Assembly: GCA_002150815.3 (NCBI GenBank)
Contig: NDFF03000374.1
Coordinates: 1-64,000 of the forward strand
Source: Grammothele lineata
Taxonomy: Eukaryota; Basidiomycota; Agaricomycetes; Polyporales; Polyporaceae
Direction of reading: 5' to 3'
Length of the DNA stretch: 64,000 bases
A program made the translations under genes and the position numbers. Below are positions 44,504 to 56,560 of this stretch, piece by piece; position 1 is the first letter of the stretch, and the number at the start of each line of letters is the position of its first letter. Below the pieces are notes generated by a model. The model was not told the origin of the DNA, made no database searches, and saw only the letters and a list, made by a program, of their open reading frames with translations.

Positions 44504-45127
44504 ATGGCCAACCAGGGTCTCGGCGTACCCGTCAAACTTCTCCATGAGTCCCTAGGACACATCATCACCGTGGAACTCAAGACCGGTCAACTCTACCGCG
44601 GCAAGCTCGCCGAAGGTTCGTCGTTTACCATCCTATGTTCTATCCCTTCGTTGACTCGCTTGTCTCTCTCCGTCTCCCGGTTTATGCAGCCGAGGATAAC
44701 CTGAACATCTCTCTGAAAGAGATTACCGTGACCCAGCGCGATGGCCGTGTGTCCCAGCTTGATCAGGTCTACATCAGGGGGAGTATGGTCAGATTTTTCA
44801 TTGTTCCCGACATGCTGCAGAACGCGCCTATGTAAGTAGTTTCTCCTTGCCCTCATAGCGGAAGCTGACTCTTGTTTGTGCTAGGTTCAAGCGCGTGGGC
44901 CCCAACGCGATGAGAGGAAGGGGTATCGGTACGGCCCGTGGAAGGGCGACCATCATGCGCGGTGCGTATCCTGTCTTGTTCTCAATGTTGATCCCTCTGA
45001 CCTCCCGAACCGCCTACAGCAAACGGTACGCGTTCTCGTGCGCTCTCGTGTTATGACATCTTTGCTAACTTTCTCTCCAGCTCGCCGTGGTCGTGGCGTC
45101 CCTTCTGCAAGAGGCATCCGTCGATGA
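44504..45127 (+). CDS. SMD3: SmD3, core spliceosomal Sm protein
   Basis: One of seven Sm proteins that form a ring on the AUUUUUGG site of spliceosomal snRNAs. Exons 44504-44615, 44690-44831, 44885-44961, a 6-base microexon 45020-45025 and 45081-45127 give 127 residues. The Sm fold is complete: [43 protein letters not shown] (Sm1), [17 protein letters not shown] (Sm2). The C-tail is Arg/Gly-rich ([16 protein letters not shown]), a usual target of arginine methylation. The microexon CAAACG is flanked by CTACAG and GTACGC and adds Asn-Ala; leaving it out keeps the frame, so both forms could be made. Confidence 0.95.
45020..45025 (+). other. 6-base microexon of SMD3
   Basis: Six bases between introns 44962-45019 and 45026-45080, each with standard ends. 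As its length is a multiple of three, skipping would be silent for the frame. Confidence 0.6.
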
Positions 45128-45383
45128 ACGCTGCCCGTCTATCAGGATCTGGATGCTGTATGCCTTGGTATCGCCCTCAAAATTGTTCACATAGCTCTAC
45201 ATGTGTTATTAGATTCTGCCTGTTTGTTCTGCTATTCACACCGCCCCGACTTTGAGGGCCTGTACCCCCATCCTGCACGTCTCATTTATCCATGACCATA
45301 AGAACCAAAAATCCGCATATCCGGGTGCACAACAATAGATCTATCGTACAAAAGATCGCCCCCGAAAATATTGGTGGAGGGGT
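45128..45383. other. Convergent spacer
   Basis: 256 bases between the stops of SMD3 and the copper transporter; 3' ends of both. Confidence 0.5.
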
Positions 45384-46202
45384 CTAATGGCAAGCCATGC
45401 CCTTGCTGTCCACACCACCCGAAAGAACCGCCTCGATGTCCATGGAGGGCGAGAAGATGAAGTGACCGAGGGCGGCGCCAATAACGGTTGCCGCAATGAG
45501 ATATGCCTGCGTAGCCAGGGCATGATTAGCAAGCCTCACGCAAGGCTAAGAGAACTGGCGACATACGTTGTAGGTCATGAAGACCAGCATGAGGAAGAAC
45601 GACAGGAATACCTGTGCGCCGTACAGAGTCGCGCGTGTGAGGCGCGCCGAGAGTGGCAACGGCGTGCTGCAAGCAAGGCGACCCTCGCGTTAGCACGATC
45701 GCTCTCCACCACCAGCTCGTACCGTGAACACGCGCCCCTGGGCGAACTTGAATCACCCGGGGCCGCCGTTGAAGGAGGAGAGGGGACATAGCACCAAGGA
45801 GGACGAAGCCACTCACGCGCCGCGCGCCTTGACAACCGAGGAGCGAGTCAACAACCCCGCCTCTTCCGAGTCGAGCTCATCCTCGGGCTCCCGAGAGGAC
45901 GCACTCACCACCGCCGCCCCCACCGCCGTCGAGGCCTTGCCCTTGCCCTGCGCGGAGAGCGTCGCCGCGATGCGCCGGTCGAGGCGCGCGCTCGCGACGC
46001 GCGTGTACTCGTACAGCACGCCGAGCCCCGCGATCGCGACGCACGAGAGCGCGAGCGCGAGCGGGCCCGAGATGTGCCAGGAGCGGAAGACGACGCAGGT
46101 GTCCTCGACTTGCGTGTTCCAGAGCATGTTCATCGAGCAGGTCGGGCCGGAGGGCATGGGCATGTCGTGCCCCCCGTGGCCGCCGTGGTCGCCGTGGCTC
46201 AT
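45384..46202 (-). CDS. Ctr-family copper transporter
   Basis: Ctr proteins are trimers that pass Cu(I) across the plasma or vacuolar membrane. Exons 46202-45817, 45746-45723 (24 bases), 45666-45567 and 45506-45384 give 210 residues, all in phase. The N-terminus is a His/Gly/Met copper-binding region (HGDHGGHGGHDMPMPSGP) followed by CSMNMLWN. TM1: GPLALALSCVAIAGLGVLY. A cytosolic loop of about 60 residues, Ser/Glu-rich, follows. TM2 contains the essential MxxxM as FLMLVFMTYN; TM3 contains the GxxxG-type GAALG (IAATVIGAALGHFIF). The size and single N-terminal Met cluster suit a Ctr2/Ctr4-like low-complexity type. A TATATA near 46387 (minus sense) may be its promoter. Confidence 0.93.
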
Positions 46203-46383
46203 GCTTGCTGCGTCGAGAGTGAGGGAAGGAGGAGTAGGGTGAGATAAAACGAGGAGTGAGGAAGGGAGGTCGGTCTACGCAGTAGGCCGTTAACGGAGAG
46301 AAGGCGGATGGAGGTTAGGAGGCCAGGTGCGCAAGCCTGACCGAGACCAGGGGCGCAGCGCAGAAGCGCCCACACTACGCCAG

Positions 46384-46397
46384 CTACATATATACCC
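46384..46397 (-). promoter_or_regulatory. TATA box of the copper transporter
   Basis: GGTATATATG read on the minus strand, about 190 bases before the CTR start. Confidence 0.45.
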
Positions 46398-46572
46398 TCG
46401 GGCGATGCTCCCTAGTCTAACCAAGGACTCGCACGCGCAGCATAGAAGACTTCAGCGCATTTAGACCCGCAGCACGATGGCGGGTGAACCCAGGAACCCA
46501 GGCATTGTATTGTGTACACAGGAAATTAGGTCCGATAACAAACAGCCAATCCTACACCACACGCCGAGAAGG

Positions 46573-47831
46573 TTATGCCGACGCCATCTCCGCATCATCG
46601 TCCTTCTTCCCCAACCCATGCTTCTGTAGTAGCGCGTCGATTTCTGCGGGCTTGTAAATCTTTGCCTTTGGCTTCTTGTCGGCGTCCAGAGTGAGTGTTG
46701 CGAATTCCACTGGGAACGGCACGTTAGTATGCAGGCATCAACAACTATAACAAGCTCGACTGAAGGTTGGAGGGGTGGGAGGCGGATCGGCGAGATAAGA
46801 CACGTACGTTTCTCGCTCCCCAGCGTCGTGCTGTCCATCGTCTTGCTCATCACCTTCAACACGAGCTCGATCGCGTCCTCGACCGAGATGTCCTCCTTGT
46901 ACTCCTGCTTGAGCAATGACGTCGCCGTCCCGTTGTTCGCGCCAATACACGTCGCCTTCCAGCCGGAGTAGTTCCCTGACGGATCCGAGTGGTACAGCTG
47001 GAACTCGTAATGTGGGTCATAGCCCGCATAGAGCAGCGAGACACCAAATGGCCGAAGACCTGGTTCGCACTTGATCAGTACGCATGTTTATAATACCAGA
47101 AGGGATACGTGATTCCATGTATAGCAGAGAGACGCACCTCCGTACTGGGTATATCCCTGCTTGAGATCACATAGCCTTTGTGCGAGGAGTTCTACGGGGA
47201 TATCTTCATTGTACATGAACAAATGTCTTTGCGCGGCCTGTCGCGCGTAATTTACGAGGGAGTTCGCATCCGCAGTGATTCCAGCGACACCGCCCACAAC
47301 ATTTCTGAATGAAGGACGCGCAAGCAGATGAGCGAGGAGGGTGTCAGCGCGACTCGTATGGAATACGCACGAGTTCAGAAGGAAGATCTTCTCGCCACTG
47401 CCGCCGTACCCGCCCTCCTTCGAGCCAGACATGTCAAGCAGCTTCCCCGTGACCTTCTTTTCCGCGGCGAGGACTACACCCCCCTTTGAGAGGACGCCGA
47501 GGACGGTTCCGGCATGCGAGATGGCTTCCATCGCATATTCGACTGGAGAACGTACGTACGGTCAGAGGTCTCCCTTCCTAAGCAATGTTCATGGCGATCT
47601 CACTTTGGTAAAGACGCCCTACATAAGATGTGTTAGCAGTTGGTCCAGAAGGAGGCGGCGTAGAACGTACCCTCGGGCGAGAAGATGGTGGTGCGGCCTG
47701 GAGTACAAGCATAACGTCAGTGCCGCCGGGCAAACGGGCTACCCAGCTCGTGTACCCACTATCGTAACGTCTGGCCTATGGAGTAGTTGTTAGTGCTCTT
47801 ATTCCGCTCAAACAGACGCGAGACATACCAT
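46573..47831 (-). CDS. PRE9: 20S proteasome subunit alpha-3 (PSMA4/Pre9 type)
   Basis: Alpha-ring subunit of the 20S proteasome core. Exons: 47831-47829 (the ATG alone), 47775-47760, 47697-47671, 47618-47604, 47542-47138, 47059-46808 and 46709-46573; 284 residues, all in phase. The spliced N-terminus [19 protein letters not shown] followed by [12 protein letters not shown] is the alpha-subunit signature, spread over four tiny exons. Then [20 protein letters not shown], an insert [72 protein letters not shown] and VEFATLTLD. The 18-residue insert around residue 60 plus [17 protein letters not shown] is longer than in yeast or human. The acidic tail KKDDDAEM is usual. Confidence 0.95.
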
Positions 47832-49057
47832 GATGGAAGATGTAGAGAGGGTAGTGAGCGGACAGAATCTGGAGAGGCTGGAGGAGTTGACGCGTCCCGA
47901 GGCGTACGCGTCTCGACATTCGCGCTCGGGCGTTGCCGAAGGCATACCCCTCCTCCCGATTTAGAAGGTCTCACTTCCTGCCGCCTCGACGTTAATAACT
48001 TTCAACGGCTGCATACGAATGTCTGTCGACGTATAGAAGCTCGCTGAGACGTTGTATGATCAATTGGTTTATGGTTAGGAGATCATACGGTCGAAATTGC
48101 CCAAGTCACAAACCATTGGACGCATGCGTTTGCGCCGGCGGGTCACTGACAAGAATGATGAGAGTTCTGAGATCTGCAGTAGATGACTCTACAAACTATA
48201 TCCGACCTGTATCACCCTTGACGCGTTGCTTCAATGCAGATGCTTGCTCAAAACTGATTCAGCACCCGGCAAACGAATCAGGGGTAAGTATAGCGCGAAT
48301 CGCAGGGAATCTCGGGCCTAAGCGCGAGCCTCCGTCGGACCTCGGAGGCGGGTACTCTAGGACGAAGTGACGTCGGCCAGCCGCGGCATACCACCGTGTT
48401 TCAACGTCCCTGACGATTCACGTAGAGCCTCGGAGCACTTAGCTCAGCGCTCGGCACCGACGTGCTGCGGGCGTACGCCGGAATCGGATACGTCGGAGCT
48501 TGCTCAGAGCGAGCCCCGTTGGTCCTCGTAAGGTCGCACTAAGCTCGGCCGCGGCACGACCGTTGAGCGCGCCGCGCGATGTTCATCGCTACATACGTTC
48601 TCTGCATTTCCTACGCCATGTACTCAGGCTCGCACATGAAATAACATATGTGGCATCATACAGCGAACCGAGACGCAATATCAGACCGCAAGACACGTTC
48701 ACCGGTGGCACCTCTGCCGGAAATTTCAAGAGAGCCGAGACGGCGCGCAGTTCGCCATGCCACAAGAGGTTGACGCGTACGAGGACGTTGTGAGAGCGCG
48801 GCAGACACGCATTAGCGGCGTGGGCGGGAGGAGACCGCACGGGCGGGGGACCAAGAAAAGAGCTAATTATACAGCGATGACCAGATGGACTACTGCACAC
48901 GGTGAACACGGCGTGACAAGCAAGGAGACAACACGACGAGCGCATACAGTGCCACTAATGTTAACATTTCGCCTTTTTGGTCGACGAGGATCGGCGTGGG
49001 CGGAGTGTTTGAGCGCTATTGAACAGTTAGCGCGGGCGCGAAAGGGGAATAACTCCC
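47832..49057. other. 1.2 kb with no supported gene
   Basis: Short frames, none recognised. Left side is the PRE9 promoter. Confidence 0.5.
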
Positions 49058-49599
49058 TCAGTCGTGCATCTCATCATCCTTGGCGACAAAGGAGTCCTCG
49101 TTCTCGTCGTCTTCAGCAGCTTCCTCGGGCTTGAGACCGGCCTTGGCGAGTGCTTCAGCAGAAGAGTAGTCGATGCGCGGGCCGCCGCGAGTGCGGCGAC
49201 CACCAGTGTTGATGATGGCGGTGGTGTCGATCTCCTCAAAGTCCTCTTCCTGCACGCGTTGAACGCGTCAAAAGAGGTCCAAAGTTAATGATCGTCATAA
49301 TAAAGCGCGTATATGGGTGTCGGAGGAGGGAAAACGCGTCGCATGGAACGCCCCAACTGACCTCAGCCATCTCTTCATCCTCGTCCTCCTCTTCCTCCTC
49401 CTCATCCTCGTCGTCTTCGTCGTCTTCAGCCATCACAGTGTCTTGTACCATTTTTCCCTTGCCCTTGCCGGAAGTAGGGGAGGCCGTCGTGGGTTCGACG
49501 CCGTTGGTAGCGAGAGCACTGGACAAGATATTCAGCGGGCGGGGTGACCAAGACAGCAGCATAGAGCGCGTACGAGGGGGTAATCGCGTCAGTGGACAT
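49058..49599 (-). CDS. CHZ1-type histone H2A.Z-H2B chaperone
   Basis: Chz1-like nuclear chaperone that hands H2A.Z-H2B to the SWR1 remodeller. Exons 49599-49574, 49518-49362 and 49249-49058 give 124 residues in phase. After MSTDAITPSALATNGVEPTT come a basic patch (GKGKGK), a run of about 25 Asp/Glu residues, and the CHZ motif EEDFEEIDTTAIINTGGRR with TRGGPRIDYS; the tail is acidic. The CHZ motif (EID..NI..GGRRTRG..IDY) is the diagnostic part. Two introns, the second of 112 bases. Confidence 0.9.
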
Positions 49600-50633
49600 T
49601 TTGTGGGATGGAATGAGAGCGCGAAATGCGAGTAGGCGGTGAAGGGGAGTGGCGAGGGTGACGGTGGTGGACGGTAGCAAGAGAAACCTGGACGCGACGC
49701 GACTCGCGTCGCGTCTGCTGACCGGCAAACTGTTTGTGCGTGTTTAGACAAGAGCGGGTCACGGCCGGCATCGGCCGGAGTCCGGAACCAAAGGCGGGTT
49801 TGGTCGGAGGCCGGGGACTCCGGAGCGAGAAGGGTGGGAATGATGAAACCCGATATGTGGTTTAGTCGGTGGCGCTCCGAGGCGGCCGGTGGGCGGCGGT
49901 GGCACAAGGAGCTACAGCGCGGGGTGCATATGCGGATGCATGCACACATGCGGAGGTGGACTCTGTCGAGATAATGTCGTGGTCGATCGCATTGGGGTCT
50001 GAGATGACACGCGGCTTGCTTGGAAGGTATCCGGCCAGGCACAGAGGACGTGTGCGAGGGGAGACGGAGCACGTCATATTTCAGACGCAACAAAGTTTGG
50101 CGTGGATCGAGGAGAATCAACAGGACCGTGCGCGGGTGATGCTGCTAGCTTGGCCATCATATCTGCGTGCAGCCAACATTGAATATTATCCGGTGCATGT
50201 TCCAGCCCAAGTTGGGCGCGCAGGGGAAGAAACAGGAGCTAGCGAGTGATGCACACGATGAGTGGGCGCAGTACCTCCGCGGGCGGACATCCGGGGGGGA
50301 AGGGCGTGTCAGAGAGCGAGTCCTAGATCGGCGAAGGGGCCGGATGCGGGAGCATTGACGACGGATGACGAGGAGGCTTTAGGCAGGTGTTGTTGAAGCT
50401 GAGGCCGGGTGGAGGCGTGCCAGGGACCGGGTGCTGATGTAATAAGGACGGGCGGAGGGCAGGGACGCGCCCGGCGAGCGGGCGGTCGGTTAGACCGTTC
50501 TCGCAAAGTGCTGGGCTGGGCCAACTGTGAACGGCACTCACTCTACTTACTTCCTCCACCACGCTCGACGCCCTGCCCCAGCGCACGGGCCGTCCCCCGC
50601 GCCCTCTGTACGTCCACTGCCAGCGCGACGAGG
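49600..50633. other. Divergent spacer of 1 kb
   Basis: Between CHZ1 and the DUF6593-like gene. No TATA box and no supported gene; a longer frame at 49236-50120 on the minus strand is antisense to CHZ1 and not believed. Confidence 0.5.
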
Positions 50634-53357
50634 ATGAGCCATCGGAGCAGCACGAGCGCGAGCGGGATTGGAACGGTGGGATGCGGGCAGACGCAGACGC
50701 AGACGCGGGCGGATCAGGCTCAGGCGCAGACGGGGGGTTGTGTGATGAGTCCGGGCGGGGCGGGTGCCTCTGGAGGAGCGCGCCCATCGCCGACAGAGAC
50801 ACAGCTGCAGGGTCTGCAGGGTCAGCCTGGCCGCGCTGGAGGCCAGAGGCCGGCTCAGACACAGACTCAAGAAGCCCGCCCATCTGCCTCCTCGCCCGAT
50901 TTGTCACGCTCGCCTTCGTCCGCGCGAAGCGCCAGGCTGTCTTCCTCTCTCCTTCCTGCCCTCCGCCTCGCAGGGCTTGCTCCTGACCGCGACCGCCCCC
51001 GTGAGATGCCCCGTGCCCGCGACCAAGCCCCAAAGTCCAGGGCCCTCCTCACCCTCAAGCTCTCCGGCTCCTCCTTCCTCGACTCCGTCATCCGCGACGA
51101 CCGCTCCAAAGACCCCCTCTACATCCTCGAGACCTCCAACGAAGTCACCACCATCCACCGCCTCGACCATCCCCGTGACGAGCCCGTCAAGGCCGCATCC
51201 ATCCAATGGCCCCTCCACCCCGTTCGCACCAAGGGCAAATCTGGCAGGACTGTCCAGATCGGTGGCGGCAGCTGGAGGGAAGCCGAGGACCTCCTCAAGT
51301 CTGGTCCACTCGGCAATACGGCGTACGTCCCCGCGTCTCTATTCCCGAACCTTCCTCTCGATTGACCCACGTACGCCTCGACAGCATTCGCAAGTTCAAT
51401 CTGCCCCACTATCCCAATAGCCTCAAGTGGAAGCTCATCCCGGGCAACTGCTTCTGTGTACGTGCGCTCCTTCGCGCGTCATCTGGCGTCTTTTTCTCAA
51501 CCCCTCCGCTCTATCGTGCAGTGCGTAACGAACGCTGTCAAAGGTCCTGTAGCCGTGCTCGACGCGGCGACCCTCAGCGCGCCCCCACGACTTAAAATCT
51601 ACGACGCGCTCATCGAGAAGGATATCGCCCGCTCGCAGGATAATTACAAGGGCATCCCTACCATCCTGATGGATTACCTTGTCGTGACTGCTTTCCTCTT
51701 GGTTACGGACGTGCAAGAGTGGCTTGATCGGCCCCGCGAGGCCCGCATCCCCGGCAGTAGCTCGTATACTATTCAGCGCTGGCTGGCGCTCATACATCAC
51801 AGACCCCCACCTCCAGAACCCGACCATCCAACAGTGGACCTGAGCCTGACCGTCCCCTCAACGCCGCCTCACTCGGCCACGTTCCCGTCGCCCGGAGGTT
51901 ACTGGGAGACGCAGAGTGGAATCACGACGTTGTCGGGGTCTAACGGTTCGGGTTCAGGTGCGTCATACAACAACGAGCCCTTCACACCCACGACCCCCGC
52001 GACACCGGCGACACCAGCGACGTCGACGCACTCCTCTGCGTTCTTCTCACGATCGGGCGAGGAGGCGCCTCCAGTTCCGCCAGTCCCGGGGAGTTCGTCA
52101 GGTACCTCGCCGTTCGCGTACAACGTCGACCTTTCATCACGCATTCGTGAGCGTCCAAAGTCTAATCCGCAGGCGCTTACGCACTCGTCGGGCTCCTCGA
52201 CGTCTACGACCCAAGGCTCCATTAATGGTTGCCAGCCGTCGTCGCAGGCGGACAGCGAGGAGTCGGGGCAAGCAGTGCGAGCGCGTCCTCCACAGACCCT
52301 CTCCCTGCCCCCAGGATCGGCGTTATCGATGGCCGCACTGTCTACATCCGCACCTACGTCACCTCTCCCGCCGCCACCTACTGCGCAGTCTACTTCTTCG
52401 ACTTCACGACCTGCTCGCCGCCTACCGGTGCCTCCTGGGCCTGCTCCTGCCAACTCGTTTGCACAGCCTTGGCTGTACCCCTCTGCGTCGTCATCTTCAT
52501 CAACTCCTGCCTCTGCCACATCTCCTGCACCTGCCGCATCGACTTCGGCAACCGCATCTGGCGCTTCTCCCAATGCGGCTGCGCGTGCGGCTCGCGCTTC
52601 TATGCGTGGATCTATCCGTACAACCCTACCGCCTCCACCTCCGCCCCCGCAGCATTCGATCCCTCTCCCGCCAAAACTTGCCCAGGAGCGGCAAGGTTAC
52701 GTAGCCAGGTCTGGGTCAAGACCACGCACGGCGCCGGAGCATGATGGAATGGGCCGAAGAAGGCATTCAGCCGGAGAGTTTGGCGAGTTCTCGCTCGCAG
52801 GCCCGTCGGGTCTGCATCCATACGCTGCTGCAGCGCAGTCATCACACGGCGTTGAAACGCTTCCTGGGAGGATGCAAGGCATGCGCGTGTCCACTCTGGG
52901 GCCGTCAAACGCAAGCAGTTCACGTGCTGCGGGACCCCACGGAGGCCATCTGCGAGCTCCTAGCCAACCGGCTCCCGACTACGACGCGCATTCATTCGCC
53001 AACGTTCCCCCGCCATCACCGCCGCCGCCTGTCCCGGTTCTCTCCTCGCACGCGAGCAGTGGCAACCTGCGCAGTCCTCCTGGAACGCAAGGGCGGAGGG
53101 TCTTAGCCGTCGTTAATGCCGACGCGAGCACCGACGGGTCCCGCTGCGGGCCCCCAGAACGTGACATGCGATTACGAGGGAGAATGTCTTACGCCGAGAG
53201 TGTTTACGATGCGCCTCCGCCGGCTTATGACGCGATCGACTTCTCAGTACCTCCAGTGCCGGCACTACGAAACTTACCGGCCACACAGCCACTACCCCCC
53301 GCACCGTTGCCCGTACCCCCCATTGATAGTGGACGGGAGGGTCACCGCGGGTCATGA
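50634..53357 (+). CDS. DUF6593-like protein with long disordered tail
   Basis: Three exons, 50634-51322, 51385-51457 and 51522-53357, about 865 residues in phase. The N-terminal 120 residues are Ser/Gln/Thr/Gly-rich. Residues about 130-320 form an alpha/beta or beta-rich domain (LTLKLSGSSFLDSVI, DPLYILETSNEVTTIHRLD, GGGSWREAEDLL, FNLPHYPNSLKWKLIPGNCF, PPRLKIYDAL, TILMDYLVVTAFLLV) that matches my memory of the basidiomycete DUF6593 family; function unknown. The remaining 550 residues are Pro/Ser/Thr/Ala-rich, with many PxxP and PPPPP runs that could bind SH3 or WW domains, and are likely disordered. The ATG at 50634 was taken as the first Met in the same open frame. Confidence 0.8.
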
Positions 53358-55785
53358 ATGCGTCGACGCACGAACGGGATCCTCAGGGAGGAAGGAGAGC
53401 CGTATGCTCTCCGCTTTGCGGGTCTTGCACGGCCTGCGCTATCTCACTGCTTAATTCACACTCATTAAGATCGTCTTACCACGGCAATATGCCCTGTTGT
53501 CCATCTACTCCTTCATTTGTCCTGTCACTCATTGCTGCCCTTCCCTTGGTCGTGCGATTTGCTACCTCTGTCCTTTCTGCTGCACTCTATCCCGTCGCTC
53601 GCAATCTGGTGCCCATCCATGCATAACCGCCTCATCGCTCGTTCCTTCCATCACGCCCCAGCTCTCGTTGCATCAGTATGCGCTCGATCTTGACGGTCTT
53701 GCTGTTCGATGTATCATATGCATGCCATTCCTCTTCCTCCCTTTTTCTCCCCCCTGTGTAACTTCCCCTCGTGTCCCACCCACATTTCTGCTTCCACTAT
53801 CTCCCCCGCCCTCGGCGGCTGGCCCACGGCCCTGTATCGTCCACAAATGCTTCTGTCACCGCAAGAATCGGTTCTCCTTCCCCATTAACATAACTGCGCC
53901 GGTCGGTCATAATGTCATTCCATACCCTCCTCCCCGATATATCCGCATACTCCCCCCTCCCTCCGTCCGCCCTCCCCTGCGTCAGAGCCCCCGCCGCTTC
54001 TTCCGCCATTTATGCTTCCGCAGCCGATCCCCGTTGACGGCCGGGACCGCGGGTGTACATACGACTTGACGTCTACTCACGTCCCTCTTGGTTGCTGGTT
54101 GGGTCCGTCGTCTCGTCTTTGACACACCCTACGTCACGACCGCTTCCGCTAAAGTTACCGTAGTTTCGTCCCCGTACTCGTACCCACTGGCTGATCTTCC
54201 CCCTCTCACCTTGCATACACATTGTATATGGCACGCACGCACACCCCGAGCCACAGCCTCGGGGAGCCGTCTGGACTTGGATCCGCCCGCCGGCGTATAT
54301 TCGTAGCTTTGGTTCTCTCCCTCCCAACCCCGTCCTCCTCCGTCGTCTCGGGCCTCTCTGCTCCTCTCCGTACTCCCGTTTTGTCGTCTCTTTCTCTCTC
54401 TACTCCTCTCTCGATCGGTCGTATTGGTAGCATCAGCGCACACGCGCGCACGTATTAGTGACTGACGTACACGTTCCATATCTTACTATCGCAGCCCGCG
54501 GGGCTCTCTCCTCGAGTACGAGCACGAGCACCCGTCTGGGCCCGGGGCCCCCCCGCGCGCGCTGGCTGTCATATATATTGTACAGGTCCCAGGAGCTTTG
54601 TACTACCATACGCTTCCACTAACGAAATCCAGAACGTTCCCCGTCCGCGAACCCGTCCGCACCCGAACCGCGTCTCCATCTCGCTTAGGCACGGCTGCGC
54701 AACGCATTGAAAGAAGTTCAGTCCCCCCTAGTAGGCCTTTTTATACCCGCGCGCGAAGTTCGAATTCGACTGATTCATACGGCTGCCCTTCGTCGGGGAC
54801 TCGCGATTGGCCCGAGGGGGGGCTCACGGAGCGTCGCCGAGCCCGGGGCGACGGGCGGCGCGTTCGAGAATTTCGACTAGGAGTCTCGGGGGGTGCGAAG
54901 CGGCGGCAAGCACACGGCGCGCGGGCGCGCGAGAGGCAGTTGGACAGGCGGCGGCTGCGCGCGCACGCTTCCTGAATCCTGCGCGGTCGCGGACCGTCGG
55001 CGGTGGGAGGCTCCGACGGGGCGCGGGAGGAGGGAGGCGTGTGGGCACGTCGACGTCCGGACGTCGCGACGCGGAGTCGCGGATGCGCCGGGGCCGGGAG
55101 CCGCGTGGCCGAGCTGGCCGTCAGACGTCAGTGGGAATTGAGTGGGAAGGCGGGTGGCGGAGAGGAGGGAGGTGGGAAGTTGTCGAGACGTTATGACATA
55201 AGTTGTGCGTACATGTGCACCCGCTGGAGGTCGGTATCGGCGTGGCTTCCTGAGGATACATATCGACCGGTTGGCAGTGCACGGGCTGTACTGGGAATAT
55301 CAAGGAATATCAGTTCCCAGTCCCTGGATTTTGCTACCCCCAGCTCTCCCTTCTCTCTTGAATTGAACATAGGCCCCCGTTCGACACAGCCAACTGCAAG
55401 GCACTTCCTCCGATTTGCTTAGTTTTCCCCACCTTCCCCACAGTGCGCCGTGGCACGGCCCGCCACAACGCCAGATCGTTGTTGGCTCGCTGAAAGGTTC
55501 CGGCACTCGGGCCCGGTGGCCGACGGGTAGAGGCGGCCCGCCACGGCCCGTATTCGTTCAGAATCACTCGCTCGTCATTCCTAAGCCGCTCTGCGGCACG
55601 AGCTTCCTCCCGAGTGGGCCCCGAGAAAGAGCAGAGGTGCGTCGACTTTGACTCTGCTATCCACGTCATCTCGTGCTCACCGTATCGCTCTGCTGCTGCT
55701 GCAACGCCCTTCGAGAGTCGAGTACACCGATCCGATTCCATCATCTCTTTCCAACCCTCACCGAACACCCTCAGTCGTTCCTGCC
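53358..55785. other. 2.4 kb intergenic, no supported gene
   Basis: Pyrimidine-rich in 53.4-54.4 kb (probably the 3' leader of the gene before), then GC-rich. Frames are low-complexity. TATATATTG near 54572 is the only promoter-like text. Confidence 0.5.
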
Positions 55786-56560
55786 ATGTCGGAAGGTATC
55801 TCAAGCGAACTGCAGTCCGAGGCCGAGCAGAGGCAGAAGTCTGCGGTCGAACTCCCACCTAAGGGCGCGTCGTCGACGAGACCACCTATCCTCATCATTG
55901 TGATGGTACGTCATTTTTCTAAGCGCACACATCCTTCTACAACTCCATGTATGCTACCTCTTCGCCCAGTTTTGACCCTCACCCCTTTCCTCTACGCATA
56001 TATAGGGCGTGGCAGGGACAGGCAAGACAACGATCGCACGCACTCTCCAGGAGCGACTAGGCTTCGCCTACATAGAGGGCGACGCGATGCACCCCGCCGC
56101 GAACATCGCCAAGATGTCCGCCGGCACGCCCCTCACCGACGCCGACCGCGAGCCCTGGCTCGCCCTCCTCCGCACCACCGCCGAGCGCACCGCCGCAGAC
56201 ACCGGCACAGGCGTCCTCGTGACGTGCTCAGCCCTCCGCGCGTACTACCGCGACATCCTCCGTGGGACGTACCCTCCTTCGGATGGCAAGACCCTCCCCG
56301 AGCATGATGCGCCCTCACCGCCGACCGCGCTCCCGACGTACTTTGTGTACATCAAGGGCGAGCGCGACCTGTTGTGGAAGCGGATATCCGGACGCCAGGG
56401 CCACTACATGAAGCCGAACATGCTCGATAGCCAGTTACAAACGCTCGAGACGCCGGAGGGCGAGGACGGGGTGGTGGTAGTGCCGCTGGACGCGACGACG
56501 GAGGAGCAGGTGGACATCGCACTTAGGGAGCTCAACCAGCTTCTCCCCGAGCCTCTGTAG
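55786..56560 (+). CDS. Gluconokinase
   Basis: GntK-type gluconokinase that phosphorylates gluconate to 6-phosphogluconate for the pentose phosphate pathway. Two exons, 55786-55905 and 56006-56560, separated by a 100-base intron, 224 residues. P-loop GVAGTGKTT starts the second exon (residue 41), then ERLGFAYIEGDAMHP, the family signature, MSAGTPLTDADREPWLALLR, VTCSALRAYYRDILRG, and the lid KGERDLLWKRISGRQGHYMK. The protein ends VPLDATTEEQVDIALRELNQ. The first exon adds a 40-residue N-terminal extension rich in Glu/Ser. Cytosolic. Confidence 0.93.

Noticed and set aside
49236..50120. 294-residue minus-strand frame
   Set aside because: Overlaps CHZ1 in another frame and lacks any domain; starts without ATG.
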